64,000 bases of DNA, taken from contig SPDT01000006.1 in the NCBI GenBank assembly GCA_008477525.1, forward strand, positions 4,119,501-4,183,500, written 5' to 3'. A model generated the notes under the pieces. The model did not search any database and was not told the origin of the DNA. It was given only the letters and a program-made list of their open reading frames with translations. The stretch's first letter is position 1. Each line of letters opens with the position of its first letter. Below, piece by piece: positions 21,874-32,995 of this stretch. The stretch comes from Hypomyces perniciosus (taxonomy: Eukaryota; Ascomycota; Sordariomycetes; Hypocreales; Hypocreaceae). The translations under genes were made by a program, and so were the position numbers.

Positions 21874-24800
21874 TATGTTATTATGCAATGCTCGTCTCTG
21901 GTTTGTGTTCCCATAATGTGAGATCTTGATTCTCAAATCTACCCCCCGGGGTTCGCTTGTAACGGAACGAAGCGGTTCATCATTGCCGTGACTGAGACCG
22001 TTGATTCCAAGTGCTTTCGCCGAGTCGGTTAACCTCAGGATCGTCAGGACGAGCTGGAACACGATTGAGAGAGGGTTATTACGCGAGCCTTTCATTTCGT
22101 TATAGTATGTGGTGGAATGTTGGCGAACCAAAACCCCGGATCCTACCTTTATCATAAGCATGTCTCCGGGGTAGGTCATACTTCGTAATAAGTAAACAAA
22201 AACCTATTCCTAGGGTCCTAACCCACCTTGACCAATAGTGTTCTTGACCGTAAAAGGTGCCCCATTCCAGTTAACCCTTCATTATAGACCACGGAGATCC
22301 GTTTCAGATCTGACAATGAGGTTAGTTGCTGCCCCCACTGAACGGAGAAAACAGGGACTCCTGGAAACAGTGTAAATACGGAGCGTACAATGCCATACTC
22401 ATACCGTGCATGGTTATATGCACTGTGTTGTATACAATAGTGACTAGGATCTTCTTCGGATTCTTCGGTGCTGGGAGATCGACGAAGTGAAATTGTGATG
22501 GGCTTTTGTGTAACAAACAAGTCCCTGGTCCAACACAATCTCTCGTCGAATGTCATATGTACGAGCACACGTGGTTTTTCAACAAGCTTGTGTCTGATCG
22601 TGTCGGCGTCTTCCGACTTCCAACTCCCAAGATATTTCAAGTCTTGCTGATCGTGCATGGACGGGTTATGGATGCCGTTCGCGTGGTTTCTCGGCACGCA
22701 GATTGCGAAGAAGCACCACAAAATACTTACCCTACGACAATTTTTTTTTTGTATGTTTCATACACAATGGCCTTGTCCGTGCTAAACAGTGTTTACCCAG
22801 ACTGGCTACCTATTATGACTCCCTCATTGTTGATCCATCATCGTGAGACCATGTTGATCCGGTACAACCAAAGGCGTGAAACATGCAAGGGATATAGTCC
22901 AACAAGGAATTGCCATTGTTCGGCTTTCTCCGGGAACCAAGGCACCAACTTGTTTTGGGTATCAGTCAACCAGCATGTTAGTCGTGGCCATGCCACAAAG
23001 ACATATGATTGTCGTACCCTGAAATCCTTCACAAACGACTGGTGACGGGTTGTGAGGGAGCTGTCGTGGCAGAGATGCTCGTGATCGCCAGATCGTCGAC
23101 ACGAACCCAGTTGGGGGGCTTGTTGGGATATTGTCATAATCCTGTTGCTGCCTAGTATACGAGACAAACGGTAGCGTGAATGAAGCTGATGTTGAGGCTC
23201 GTTCGGATGTGAAATGTTTGTCGCCAATAAAGGAAGTTCCGCCGCCACACTCGGCAACATGTTTGCTTAGGCAACGCCTCATCGCTGTGGCTGATCGTCT
23301 CTCGTGACGTCTTCATTTCCTTGTCGGCTGCAAAAACACGAATGTGCTCACATTCATTTATTTTAGACAGGCCAAACTCGGCAGGTAACCGCCATGGAAC
23401 ATGGCCGCGGGCCGACTGTTTGCCTCCCAATGGCCATTAACCTTGCAACAAGTGCGATAATAATATAATGTGCAGTTGACTAGTTGCAGGCTGTTCGTCT
23501 ACCTGATGCAGCAAGTCTTGGGATGTCTGTTAAGCATGATTTAAGACCACCAGTGGCAAAATTGCCATACTAGGACATGATACTATTAGTAGTACTCCGT
23601 ATTGGTAATATGTGCTATTTCAGCAAACCAAGAAAAGACATCCTCGGCGACGGCGCTTCCGACCAAGGAAACAAAAAGAATGACCAACAGTTCCGTGCTC
23701 CGTCAAACGCAACTCTGTACGACGCAACCGGCTCTTCTCGCACGGGGACAGGCTCCACCAGAGAGCTAAATTTAAAAAGCGCCTTGCAGACCAAATTTGC
23801 GCGACGGCAGCTGATTGGTCTTCTCTAGGCGCCGGATGGGCAGCGCAGAGCTATATTTAGCCCAGGCGTTGTTTCGCAAGCAATCCATAGATCCTCGTCC
23901 TCCACTCGCGCTGCCAGTCTTGAAACGATGGAGGGGACGAGGTGGGGACTTCCCTGTTGCTGCAGCGCATCCATCCAACCCCTACGAGTACATACTCCTC
24001 CTACTCGCCCAGGCCAGGTCCGGGGGCTTGTGCGTGCGCGAGCGAGGGCGTTTGGGCGTGTTGTGGATGAGCGATTGATTGATTGACATGTCGCTATTTG
24101 GGTGTCGTTGATGTTGTTGATGTTGTTGATGTCAAGTTGGTATTGGAGGAGGAAGCTCACGTGTACAATGGCATCGTAGAGCGCTGGCGGGCGGGTTGTA
24201 GCCGGTACATGGGAGCGTTTCCGTGGTGGCGGAGGTCCCCAATTGCACAGCCCTGGCGCCGTGGGAAAAAAAGGTCACTGCTACCTACTCGTCCAGCGTC
24301 TGCAGCAATTACTCCGTAGTGACCTGTAGGCAGGCTTCTAGCGCAGCGGTTGCTGCGCTGCTGTAGCGCTGCTGTAGCTGTTTGCTTGCCTCCAGGCTTG
24401 GCCACCCGCCCCCCCTTCCCCTCCCCCAGCCGCCCGCTGTTCGTCGCTGTCGAACTCTGTCAACACTGCCAAATCCAATTCTTCCTCGTCTTCTATTGTT
24501 CTCCTGCAACACCACCTCAGCAGCCGCCCTTCCCTGCCTCCCGCAGGACCATGTGTCTGCAATAACGGCGCTGCATTCATTCTTCTCGTTTCCCTCTCTT
24601 TCTTCGCCCGCCTGCCTATTTGCCCTTTTACTTCCTCCCAGCGGCTAGCTACCGCCCAACTGCATGTGGCCGTCCGCTAACTAGACGCCGCCTTCTTGTC
24701 TCACCTCGACCTCGGTCTCATTCCTATCCTACTTCTTCTCTCTCTCTCTTCCCGCACGTTCGGTTCGGTTTCGACGCCCAGGACACGTCTCGTTCGGTCC

Positions 24801-25182
24801 TGGTTCCTGACGATCCCCATATCGTTGTATTATTATTATTCTTCTTCTTCTTTCCCTTCTTTACATTGCACAACAGTCGCCGCAACTCCCTGCCCCAGCG
24901 CCTCCTCCATTCGCCGCCGCCGCCGAGAGGCTCTGGTGAGGACGCCCCTTCGGCCATATTTCCGACCACCACCTCAGTTGTGTCTCGTATCGCGAACTCG
25001 CCAACCACCGGATTCAGCTGCGCTGTCCACTGATCGCCTTTGATCGCATCGCCGTTCGCGAATCCGTTCCTTCAACACATCTTTCAGCTTACTCTCCTTG
25101 ACGTTCCCTTTCCAGCACATCTTCAGACCACTGGATTATTTAATACGTTCACACTCATTTTTGGGCAACACCATCGTGTCAT

Positions 25183-25218
25183 ATGTGGAAGGATTGCAAG
25201 AGTTTGGAACTACGATAA
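25183..25218 (+). promoter_or_regulatory. Short upstream ORF in the MSG5 leader
   Basis: An ATG at 25183 opens an 11-codon frame ending at TAA (25216-25218), 62 bases before the main start at 25281. If transcription begins upstream, scanning ribosomes meet it first, so it could lower or condition MSG5 translation. The transcription start is not visible in sequence, so this is inference. Confidence 0.4.
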
Positions 25219-25280
25219 TCAGCTAGGACGAAATTTACCGCCAGAGCGATCGGAACACAAAAAGACGTTGGATTGGAACC

Positions 25281-27758
25281 ATGCCGTCAGCAGCCCGTCG
25301 AATAGATCAGGATCAAATACCGTCTTTCATGTCAGTATTTGATCTGGACGCCGAGACTATGACGGATCGCGAAACCGTCACATTCGTCAATCCCAAGTTG
25401 GTTGGCATGGAACCCAAGGCGCCGGTTCTGGCCCGTCCATCCCAGCAGGCTGACCTCTCATCCGGATGCATCCCTTCGGACGCAACCTACAAGCACCGAG
25501 ATAGCACCTCGACACAAACGTCCGAATCGGCCGATTCTTCCCCCACTACAACACTCTCGACCACGGACTCATCGCCGCTATCAGATCCGTCACCTTCTTC
25601 GTCGCCTGATTCGCCTCTCAACATAATACCTTTGAATAATTTTCGTTCTGTCACGTTCGGGGCCCCGTCGAGCGGTACTTCGCTGCTCAGTATATCGGAA
25701 AGCAACACCTTCAATCGCCCAGTGTCGTCGCCGACACCGAGGCGACCGCGAAACATGAAGGGCCTTTCGATACAGCCACCGGCAGTTGCGACAGCCACAT
25801 CGAAGTCTATGGTTTCGGAACCTTCGTCGCCAGCCTTCATCAAGCCTGCGATTCCTGCGATGAAGCGGAAACCCAGCCTGCTGAGTCTTAAGACTAGTAC
25901 AACAGACCTGATTAATCGGACATCGTTGGAAGTACCGCCATCTCCAGCCATGCCGCCAATCTTGCAGCGACGTGCGCTTAAGCACTCTGCCTCCTCCCCA
26001 CAGATGCTGTCCTCTGTGAAAACCTCCACTTTCGGTCCACCCGGGGGAATGTCATTTCCAAAGATGCTTGAACGCAACGAATCAGGGTTATCCGAGGTTT
26101 TGCGCCCCATGAAGTCAAGCATGAAAGCTACATTTGATGGCGTTATCCCGGAAGAGGAGACTCCCATCAAGACGCAACTTGCTAATCGAGCGGACTATGA
26201 GCCATATGGCGAGATTGAGAACAATGAGGACCAAAAGTCGCCCGGATATCCTGAAGGACCGATTGCCATTTATGGTGATAATGTCTATCTATACTCGGAG
26301 CCGACCGCTGAAGAGGCTTCCCGATTCGACGTCGTCATCAATGTTGCCCGCGAAGTCAAGAATCCATTCACTGCTAAACAGGAGTTGTCTAAATCCACGT
26401 CGCGTGGACCGTCTTCCCAAGAGCAAACTATGTTTTCGAATCTAAGCCCCATCCCCGATACTGGTGTGTCGACAGCCAGTTTTGCTACGGCCTGGGAGTT
26501 CCAGCCGTCCGATGGTAAAGCTATGGAAACCCCCACGACGCCGAAGGCCAACCCCCTACAGATGCCCGAGTATATCCACATTCACTGGGATCACAACACC
26601 GACATTGCATCGGATCTCATGCCCCTTTGTGAGACTATCGAGAAGCGGACCAAGGATGGCAAGAAAGTGCTCGTTCATTGCCAACAGGGTGCTAGTCGGT
26701 CGGCCAGTCTTATCATCGCTTATGGCTTGTATCAGCGCCCCGAACTGAGCGTGAACGATGCATACTATGCAGCACAGGCCAAGAGTCGTTGGATTAGCCC
26801 GAATATGAAGCTCATGTATTCCTTACAGGATTTCCAGAAGGAGTTGACCAAAAATCGCGGATCGCCGTCCTCTGGCGCCTACCGAACTCGTACTGGACGC
26901 AGCCCGACCAAGCACCGGCTAACCCTCTCTGCTGATGCTATAGCAATGGCGCCCAAGGAACCGCATACAGCCCCGTTGCCACACGAAAAGAGCAAGAACA
27001 AAGAAAGGGGTGGACGCGAGAACTCGGTGCGCGGCTTTGGAGGCAACTCGGGTTGTGCCCAAACCATATCACCCGGCCCTGCTTCAGCGCCCCTGACCTT
27101 CTCGTGGAGGGAGAACCTGGAAAAGCCACCCTCAGAGCGCAAGGAACCTGAGCAAAAGAAGTACAAACAGGAGGAGCCAGAGCAGAAGGGGGTTGAACAA
27201 AATAGCACAAAATGCGAGGAGCTGAAGCCTATTTCCCAGGTATTCAATCACCTTGACATACCATCTCCCTTTCGGCTCCAGGCTCCCCCACAGCGACCGA
27301 AGTCAGCCCAGGGCAGGTCAAAACCAAATATAGTGCCATTGAGTGGATCATGTATGAATCCAGGAGCATCAACTGAGATTCGATCCCGCGCTAGCATGGG
27401 GCTTCTAAACCACAGGTTTCGTCACCAGGAGCGAGCTTCCAGCAGGTTGCCGATGGGACTTATTCCAATGGAAAGGACTGTTACTATCTCATCAGCATAT
27501 CCTGGTGATAATATCCCCATGTCCCCTAGAGCTGAGACCATGACCAATCATCCGCTGCATGGGTTTTCTGAGATTCCTGGAATACGATTCAACACTTCGC
27601 ATCAGGAACCACCCGAGGACCTGTTTTCCCCACGTCATGCCATCTTTCCTCGGGACTTGTTCTTCTCCTTCGGACCACCCGGACAAATTGCTGATCCCCG
27701 AAGTCCACCAACCAGGGGCGAGACACCTATTATTCGCTCCATTGACGACATGTTATGA
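25281..27758 (+). CDS. MSG5: Dual-specificity MAP kinase phosphatase (Msg5-like)
   Basis: Intronless gene, 825 aa. The catalytic domain lies near residues 310-530: it opens with GPIAIYGDNVYLYSEPTAEE, has the general-acid region HIHWDHNTD, and the signature HCQQGASRSASL with nucleophile Cys near 467 and Arg near 473 (HCx5R). This is the dual-specificity phosphatase fold of yeast Msg5 and fission yeast Pmp1, which dephosphorylate cell-wall-integrity and mating MAP kinases. About 300 disordered residues precede it, rich in Ser/Pro with several SP sites that could be MAPK targets, and about 290 follow. The variant Gln-Gln after the Cys is common in fungal Msg5 proteins. The leader is long, CT-rich and has a short uORF. 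Specificity for a given MAPK cannot be read from sequence. Confidence 0.9.
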   Translation: MPSAARRIDQDQIPSFMSVFDLDAETMTDRETVTFVNPKLVGMEPKAPVLARPSQQADLSSGCIPSDATYKHRDSTSTQTSESADSSPTTTLSTTDSSPLSDPSPSSSPDSPLNIIPLNNFRSVTFGAPSSGTSLLSISESNTFNRPVSSPTPRRPRNMKGLSIQPPAVATATSKSMVSEPSSPAFIKPAIPAMKRKPSLLSLKTSTTDLINRTSLEVPPSPAMPPILQRRALKHSASSPQMLSSVKTSTFGPPGGMSFPKMLERNESGLSEVLRPMKSSMKATFDGVIPEEETPIKTQLANRADYEPYGEIENNEDQKSPGYPEGPIAIYGDNVYLYSEPTAEEASRFDVVINVAREVKNPFTAKQELSKSTSRGPSSQEQTMFSNLSPIPDTGVSTASFATAWEFQPSDGKAMETPTTPKANPLQMPEYIHIHWDHNTDIASDLMPLCETIEKRTKDGKKVLVHCQQGASRSASLIIAYGLYQRPELSVNDAYYAAQAKSRWISPNMKLMYSLQDFQKELTKNRGSPSSGAYRTRTGRSPTKHRLTLSADAIAMAPKEPHTAPLPHEKSKNKERGGRENSVRGFGGNSGCAQTISPGPASAPLTFSWRENLEKPPSERKEPEQKKYKQEEPEQKGVEQNSTKCEELKPISQVFNHLDIPSPFRLQAPPQRPKSAQGRSKPNIVPLSGSCMNPGASTEIRSRASMGLLNHRFRHQERASSRLPMGLIPMERTVTISSAYPGDNIPMSPRAETMTNHPLHGFSEIPGIRFNTSHQEPPEDLFSPRHAIFPRDLFFSFGPPGQIADPRSPPTRGETPIIRSIDDML

Positions 27759-28757
27759 CAAGGCTCCTAATTATGACAATGCGTCGTGCACCGTTCATGA
27801 TCACTCCGACATACGGCTACACTCAAGGGAAGAGGCAAGACTCACACTCGCTAAAACCAAGACTCAATCTTTACCCCACACAGCCTATCATTTTCAATAT
27901 GAGGCTACTCATGCATTTACAAGGCGTTTTTGCGGTGTACAACAGGATGAATATACCTTTTGCGCATCACCGGCATATACATAACTATTTTCTGCACAAG
28001 CAAGCAGGCATCCTCGATGCTTCTTTGCGTCGGCTGGTAGCCAGCCTACCCTTCGTTTTTCCACGTCGCATCCCTTTACCCTCGTTTTAATACTTTCAGT
28101 GGGTGGCGCTGGATGAAAAAAAGAGCATGACTGAACGCTATCAGCGTCTGACTTGGACATCATCCCCAAGTAAGAAAAGGGGGTCAAGTGCATATTCTTT
28201 GGGCGATCAAGTTGAAAAACTCTAGTCATTGTTCGTGTATCTATCTCACTTGTTTTTGTCATTTTTTTCTTGTATTCGTTCGCTTTTGGTTCAGATGTTG
28301 GATAATATTCAAAACCCAGGTCAGGGAGGGGCGTAATCGGATTGCATTTGTTTGGAAAGAGAATGATTTGATCCAGGGAGGGGATAAGGGGGTGGTGAGG
28401 ATCTTTGTTTTTGTAGAAGGGATTGGGTCAGGAACGTGGAAGCAGGGCTTCAGACGAAGGGATGAGGAGATGAAGGGATCACTGGGAATGACGAGGCAAA
28501 GCAAGCCTCGAGTAGATTAGGGACAAAATGGAAACAGATTTTGAATCAAAAGTGCCGGCTGTGATACATTGCGAATGTGTGAATGTGAAATATATTCGAC
28601 TCTTTTTGAAAACTATGAAACCCGACTTATTTTCTTTGCTAAATGTTTCCAGATTATCCCCACCAACGCCATAAGCAAGCAGTATGTACATGGACCAATA
28701 TCATGGCCGTTTGTCATATATACACTTTATTTAAAATCACTTCTAATTCCTGATACT
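27759..28757. other. Convergent 3' intergenic region MSG5/HUT1
   Basis: 999 bp between the two stop codons. T- and A-rich runs and no recognisable coding frame; presumably both 3' UTRs and terminators. No copy of the dispersed motif. Confidence 0.6.
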
Positions 28758-30108
28758 TTACGAGGTCTTCTTGGCTTTGGCTGCCTCCTTGGCCATCTTC
28801 TCGCTCCTGGCGATGGCAGCTTCGACACCAATGCCTCCAAAGACTAGAGTAACACCAAGCCATTGCATCTGTGTCAGACGGTGGCCAAAAGCAATAACGG
28901 AGAGGATCATGGTGAACATCTTGCGCGTGACTGTTACTGTAACGAGAAGGACTGAAGAGAACGTGGAAAGGGTGTAGACTAAGAGAGGGAGGGATTGTTA
29001 GCATAGAACTTATTAGAAAATGCGCATGCAACAAGGAGAAAAAAATTTACAAATGAAGACTTGGCCGAGGGCACCGCAAGCTGCGAAGCCCAAGACGTCC
29101 TTCCATACGGCAGGATACTTGCGCATAAACTCAAGAGCCGCATTAAGCTCACCGGCGCTACCTGCGATGTCCATCCCAAGCCACTCTCCAACACCCGTAG
29201 AGACCAAGATAGGGCTAGCAAGGAGGTAGAGCGAGGTGACGAGGGTGCTCATTATGTTATTGGCGCACATCATCTGAGGGCCGCTATAGGGGCGGAACGT
29301 CTGAAAGATGTGGTCCTGTGTGCTATTGGTGAGACCGTCGAAAAGAAGGTTGATGCCAAGCAACAGAAGGCCCCAGGCGACATTGGCTTCCTCAGACCTG
29401 GTTGATTTCTTGTGCTTGCGACCAGAGTGGAGGGTGAAGACTGCAACGCCAGCCGTCACAGCAGCAACGACGAGATACTTGTACAACGGATAGCGCTTGC
29501 GGAAGATGGTGACGTGGAGGAACATAACGGGCAGCAGCTTGCAGCTCTTTGCGAGGAGGAACGTAATGTAGTCGATATGCGCAAGACTAGCATAACCAAA
29601 GGGACTAGCCAGGCTGTTCGTAATGGCGACCAGTGCAAGCGGACCGAGAATGCGACGCGAAGGGATAATCGGAGGCAGAGAAGCGCCCTTCGGGGTGGAC
29701 GCCAGCAGATAGAAGAACCCGACGGTCGCGGCGAAGATGGACTGCACGGTGTTGAGGAAGACTGGGAAGTGCCAGACTTCAGGAGCCTCGGGGGGGCCAT
29801 AGGTTCTCGTAGTTAGCTTCTCTTGGAGATAGGCCCACGTCAAACTTGAGCAGAAGTCAGCCAGCCGCCGTTGGGGATTGGGAAGAGGAACAAACGTACA
29901 ACGAAGCATAGATGCCAGCGACAGCGATCACAAGTTGGAGCAAGCCCGCCTCTCCCTTGCTAGCCTCGAGCGCCGGTTTCGATGCCGTCGCCTGTCCATT
30001 TACGGCCTTGGCCTCCTTTCCATCGGTATCCTCCCAGTCAGAGGTCTCCTTGTTGAAGAACTCAGACGACGCCTCGCGCTTGACTGGTGGTTGCTTGGTG
30101 CGCGCCAT
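28758..30108 (-). CDS. HUT1: UDP-galactose/nucleotide-sugar transporter Hut1 (SLC35B1 family)
   Basis: ER membrane transporter; the SLC35B1 family moves UDP-galactose or ATP/ADP and supports ER protein folding. Exons are 30108-29900, 29844-29051 and 28978-28758, giving 407 aa. The introns (55 and 72 bp) have donors GTACGT and GTAAAT, and the second has a GCTAAC branch. About ten hydrophobic segments start at [16 protein letters not shown]. Recognisable family blocks are [42 protein letters not shown] and [12 protein letters not shown]. The protein ends KKTS, a canonical KKxx dilysine ER-retrieval signal, which agrees with ER residence. The charged N-terminus is unlike the rest. An in-frame ATG at 30144 would add 12 residues; MARTKQ at 30108 is preferred. 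Confidence 0.95.
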
Positions 30109-31731
30109 CGTGAAGCTGGATGGAGAGCGCGTCGCAAATGGCAAAAGCGATGTTGACTTGTGGCGGGAACGCCAACGATTGTCGCAACTGAAGAGAGAAG
30201 GGGGATATTGAAAAACAAAAGTCTATATAGCGTGTACAAGAAAAAACGAATGTTGAAAAAGACAGAATTCAAGAGCGAAAAGAAGCGCAAGAGAGGGTTA
30301 AGTTGAAGCTCGAAGGTGAGAAGGTGACAAGTTGGCATCATCTGGCCCCAAGGCTTACTGACATTTGGGGAAGGACCCTGATCCTGATACTAGTACTAGT
30401 GAGAGCGGGTCGGTGGCTGCCCAAAGCCGTTCCGAATTTGGTTAAAGTCCACCGCTGCCTTAACTTTTCCTTGTCAACCACGTGCGCCTCACAACCTCAT
30501 TCGTTGATGCTATTACTACTACGAGTACTCCGTACGGAGTAGTATCAGTGGTATCGGTATTAGACCTCAAGCACAAGGGAGCTGGACTTTCACTAGGAAA
30601 TAGGGGGTCTGGACCTCTGCAAGTTTTCCATACATTCGTATGGAGCATCTCTCTGGTAGTGAGTGTCACGTCGAAACTGGCCCGCTTTCAAACATATTCA
30701 GTCTCTTTGCACAACGACTGACTAGATGCACTATTTTTCTAGACGCCCCAATCCCCAAATCCGCCCATTTACGTGTTATGCCTGCATGCATACCACGGGG
30801 TATAGCCCAGGTCCCAACTACAAAAAAAACAGTGATACCCGGCTGAGGAAATGAATAGTCGAGAGGATCGGGGTATTGAAAGGGTAGAGATATGTGATTC
30901 ACCATCGTGCTAACATATCGGCCGTTGCGTTCCACTTAAAATAGAATTCAAGTATTTTTTGAGAGTAGTATAAGGTTTGTCCATGGTTGAGGTGAAGCAA
31001 GGGATTGTGATGTGAGGATTGAGGAGAGATTGATTGTTGATTGTGTGAGTAGCGTGGCCGTCGAGAAGCGAGGTTAAGCCTTGCTTGAAGCCATGTGTGC
31101 GCACAGCACTAGCTGCCTACAGCTGTAACTTCGGCTCGGTTGTCGTGTTAAAGGTGTCTTGATCGATTCCATTAAGTCGCAGGGAGTAGAGAAAGAGAGG
31201 TAGGCTTCATGTCGTGCAGGCCACCATGGCCATGGCTCCGTCGTGGTTAAAAGAGAAAGACAAAAAATAGCGCGCGAGTCGGAAGGATGGATAGAGTGAC
31301 CGGTGGGGTAACATATATCGTGTCATACCATAATACGCTGAAGGAAACCTGCTCGCAGTGTGGCCACCTCCGTAATAAGATGAGGTGTTGCAAAGCAAGT
31401 TGGCGTGAAATCGGCGCGAGGATTAACCCACGTGATAGAGATAGGATCGTTCTGCAGGCCCGCCAGTTAAGGTAGAAATGACAAGGGGAGAAAGCAAAGC
31501 TAAGAAGGAACAACTAAGATAGAAAGGCGGCTGGGTTGAATGCTTTTTTGGTAATGAGCCATAATCATCGCGCAGCTCTGTCCCTGTTCCAGCGGGGAAA
31601 GAGAAGCCTTGCGGCAAACCAAATCTGGACGCCCGAGGTTCCCAAACCCCGTCCAAATACAGCTCATTCATAAATGGTACGAAAAAAAACGTAAAGCAAC
31701 ACCCAGCATGTGCATCGCCAGGCTTAAGAGT
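30109..31731. other. Intergenic region HUT1/KH gene with motif palindrome
   Basis: 1.6 kb containing the HUT1 leader on the left, the KH gene 3' UTR on the right, and a 16-bp motif palindrome at 30526-30541. No supported gene. Confidence 0.6.
30526..30541. repeat. Palindromic TACTCCGTA/TACGGAGTA pair
   Basis: TACTCCGTACGGAGTA is a perfect 16-bp palindrome: a - copy at 30526 and a + copy at 30533 sharing two bases. It has the opposite order (tail to tail) from the pair at 14964. Confidence 0.9.
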
Positions 31732-32995
31732 TTACTCGGCGTCCTGCATCTGGCTGCGGCGCATTTTCTCAGCCTCGAGATTCTCGTAAAGCAGGAAGAG
31801 TGCGTTCTCGTTGGACTTGGCCGTGCCCATAATGGTGAACATGCGCTCACCAGTTTCGTCATGAGGAGCCTGAAAGAGTGGTTGATTGTTAGGCTTGCAT
31901 ACACTCTCGGAATGTCGGGGGTGGGGTTGGCTACGAGCTTACCTTGGCAATGGAGATACGGGCTCCCGACGTCTTGCGAATCTCACTGATCTTGCTGCCA
32001 CCACGACCAATAATGCAACCAACCATGTCTGCGGGGATGCTAATGTTTTGCGTCTGGATTTCTTCACCGTTTTCGTCATGGGTTGGGGGACCGCGATTGG
32101 CAGCATCGGAATCAGAGCGGCGGCTAAATGGCCTTGAGCCTCCGTTGCTGAAATCAGCCCCGTTGCCGGTACGCATCACACGGGGGCTTCCGTAGTCACT
32201 TCGGCCTCCGTTGTTGTTATTGTTGGTGGTGTAGCCGCTACCGCCGCCTACAGTTCCGGAACCGGAAGACTGGGTCCGGACGACTGGGTTGTAGAGAACT
32301 GTGCCGGTGCCACGTTCCCAGTCATCTACCAGGCACTTGCAGATTTCCCACACAGCACGCTGGATGCCCTCCGGGGTGCCCTGGACCTCGACAATCCTCT
32401 CCGTTGACTGTGGAAGCATATCCTTCTGCGCGACCATGCGGACGCCAGATACGTCTTGAATGTGCTTGATTTTGAGGCCTTGCCTGCCAATGATGGTACC
32501 CATCTGATTATGGGAGATGAGGAGTTTGATGGCTGAGCGAACTTGTTAACGAGGTGATGGAAAGACAAGTATAAACTAAAGCGAGTGATACATACGGTGA
32601 GTGCCATTGCCTTGGATGATGCCTCCCATGCCCATCGCAGGCGCACCATCAAGTAGGGCGCGAGCGACAATGGCATAGGCTCTGGAGATGGAATCGCAAC
32701 CACCGGTTATGGTGAGAACCCGATCGTGGACGCCCTGAACAACCTTGCTGACGCCTGCCTTGACTCCGGTTTCGTCTCGAAGATCAGCAACGTTCTTGCC
32801 CCCCTTGCCAATGATGACACCGGCCTCCTTGGAGGAGACAATAGCACGCAAAGTAAGCTGGGCCTGGGCATATTCCTCGTCCGTCTTAGGGGCAGGTTCG
32901 CCGTCGGGACCCAGTCGGTCATCCATCTTCAACTGGTCCAGGGAATTAACAAGATCGGCGCCGTTTGGCGAAAGCATATCCTGAGGTGCCGACAT
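31732..32995 (-). CDS. Triple KH-domain RNA-binding protein (PBP2/Rnc1/PCBP type)
   Basis: Exons are 32995-32596, 32532-31943 and 31869-31732, giving 375 aa. Three KH domains each carry the GxxG RNA-contact loop: IIGKGG near residue 62, IIGRQG in the second and IIGRGG in the third. Between the second and third is a Gly/Ser/Asn-rich linker (TTNNNNNGGRSDYG). The architecture matches poly(C)-binding proteins, yeast Pbp2 and fission yeast Rnc1, which bind mRNAs and affect stability, including MAPK phosphatase mRNA in fission yeast. The introns (63 and 73 bp) are canonical. The start MSAPQDML is the first ATG in frame. The promoter side is strongly purine-rich on the + strand, i.e. CT-rich on the coding strand. 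Confidence 0.93.

Larger units (their letters stand above)
18892..25280. other. 6.4-kb region without a supported gene; MSG5 leader at right end
   Basis: Open frames up to about 210 codons occur on both strands but overlap each other, lack known domains and show no splice-linked continuation, so I call none. The region holds eleven TACGRAGTA motifs (starts 19509, 19841, 19852, 20356, 20589, 21617, 21858, 21865, 22179, 23593, 24310), a (TTGATG)-like microsatellite near 24108-24132, and from about 24380 a pyrimidine-rich leader for MSG5 with CT-rich and TTC-rich runs. It could host long non-coding transcripts or a fast-evolving orphan gene that I cannot recognise. Confidence 0.55.

Noticed and set aside
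22218..23260. Overlapping frames of 140-180 codons on both strands
   Set aside because: No family features, no splice-linked continuation, and equal openness on opposite strands suggests chance.
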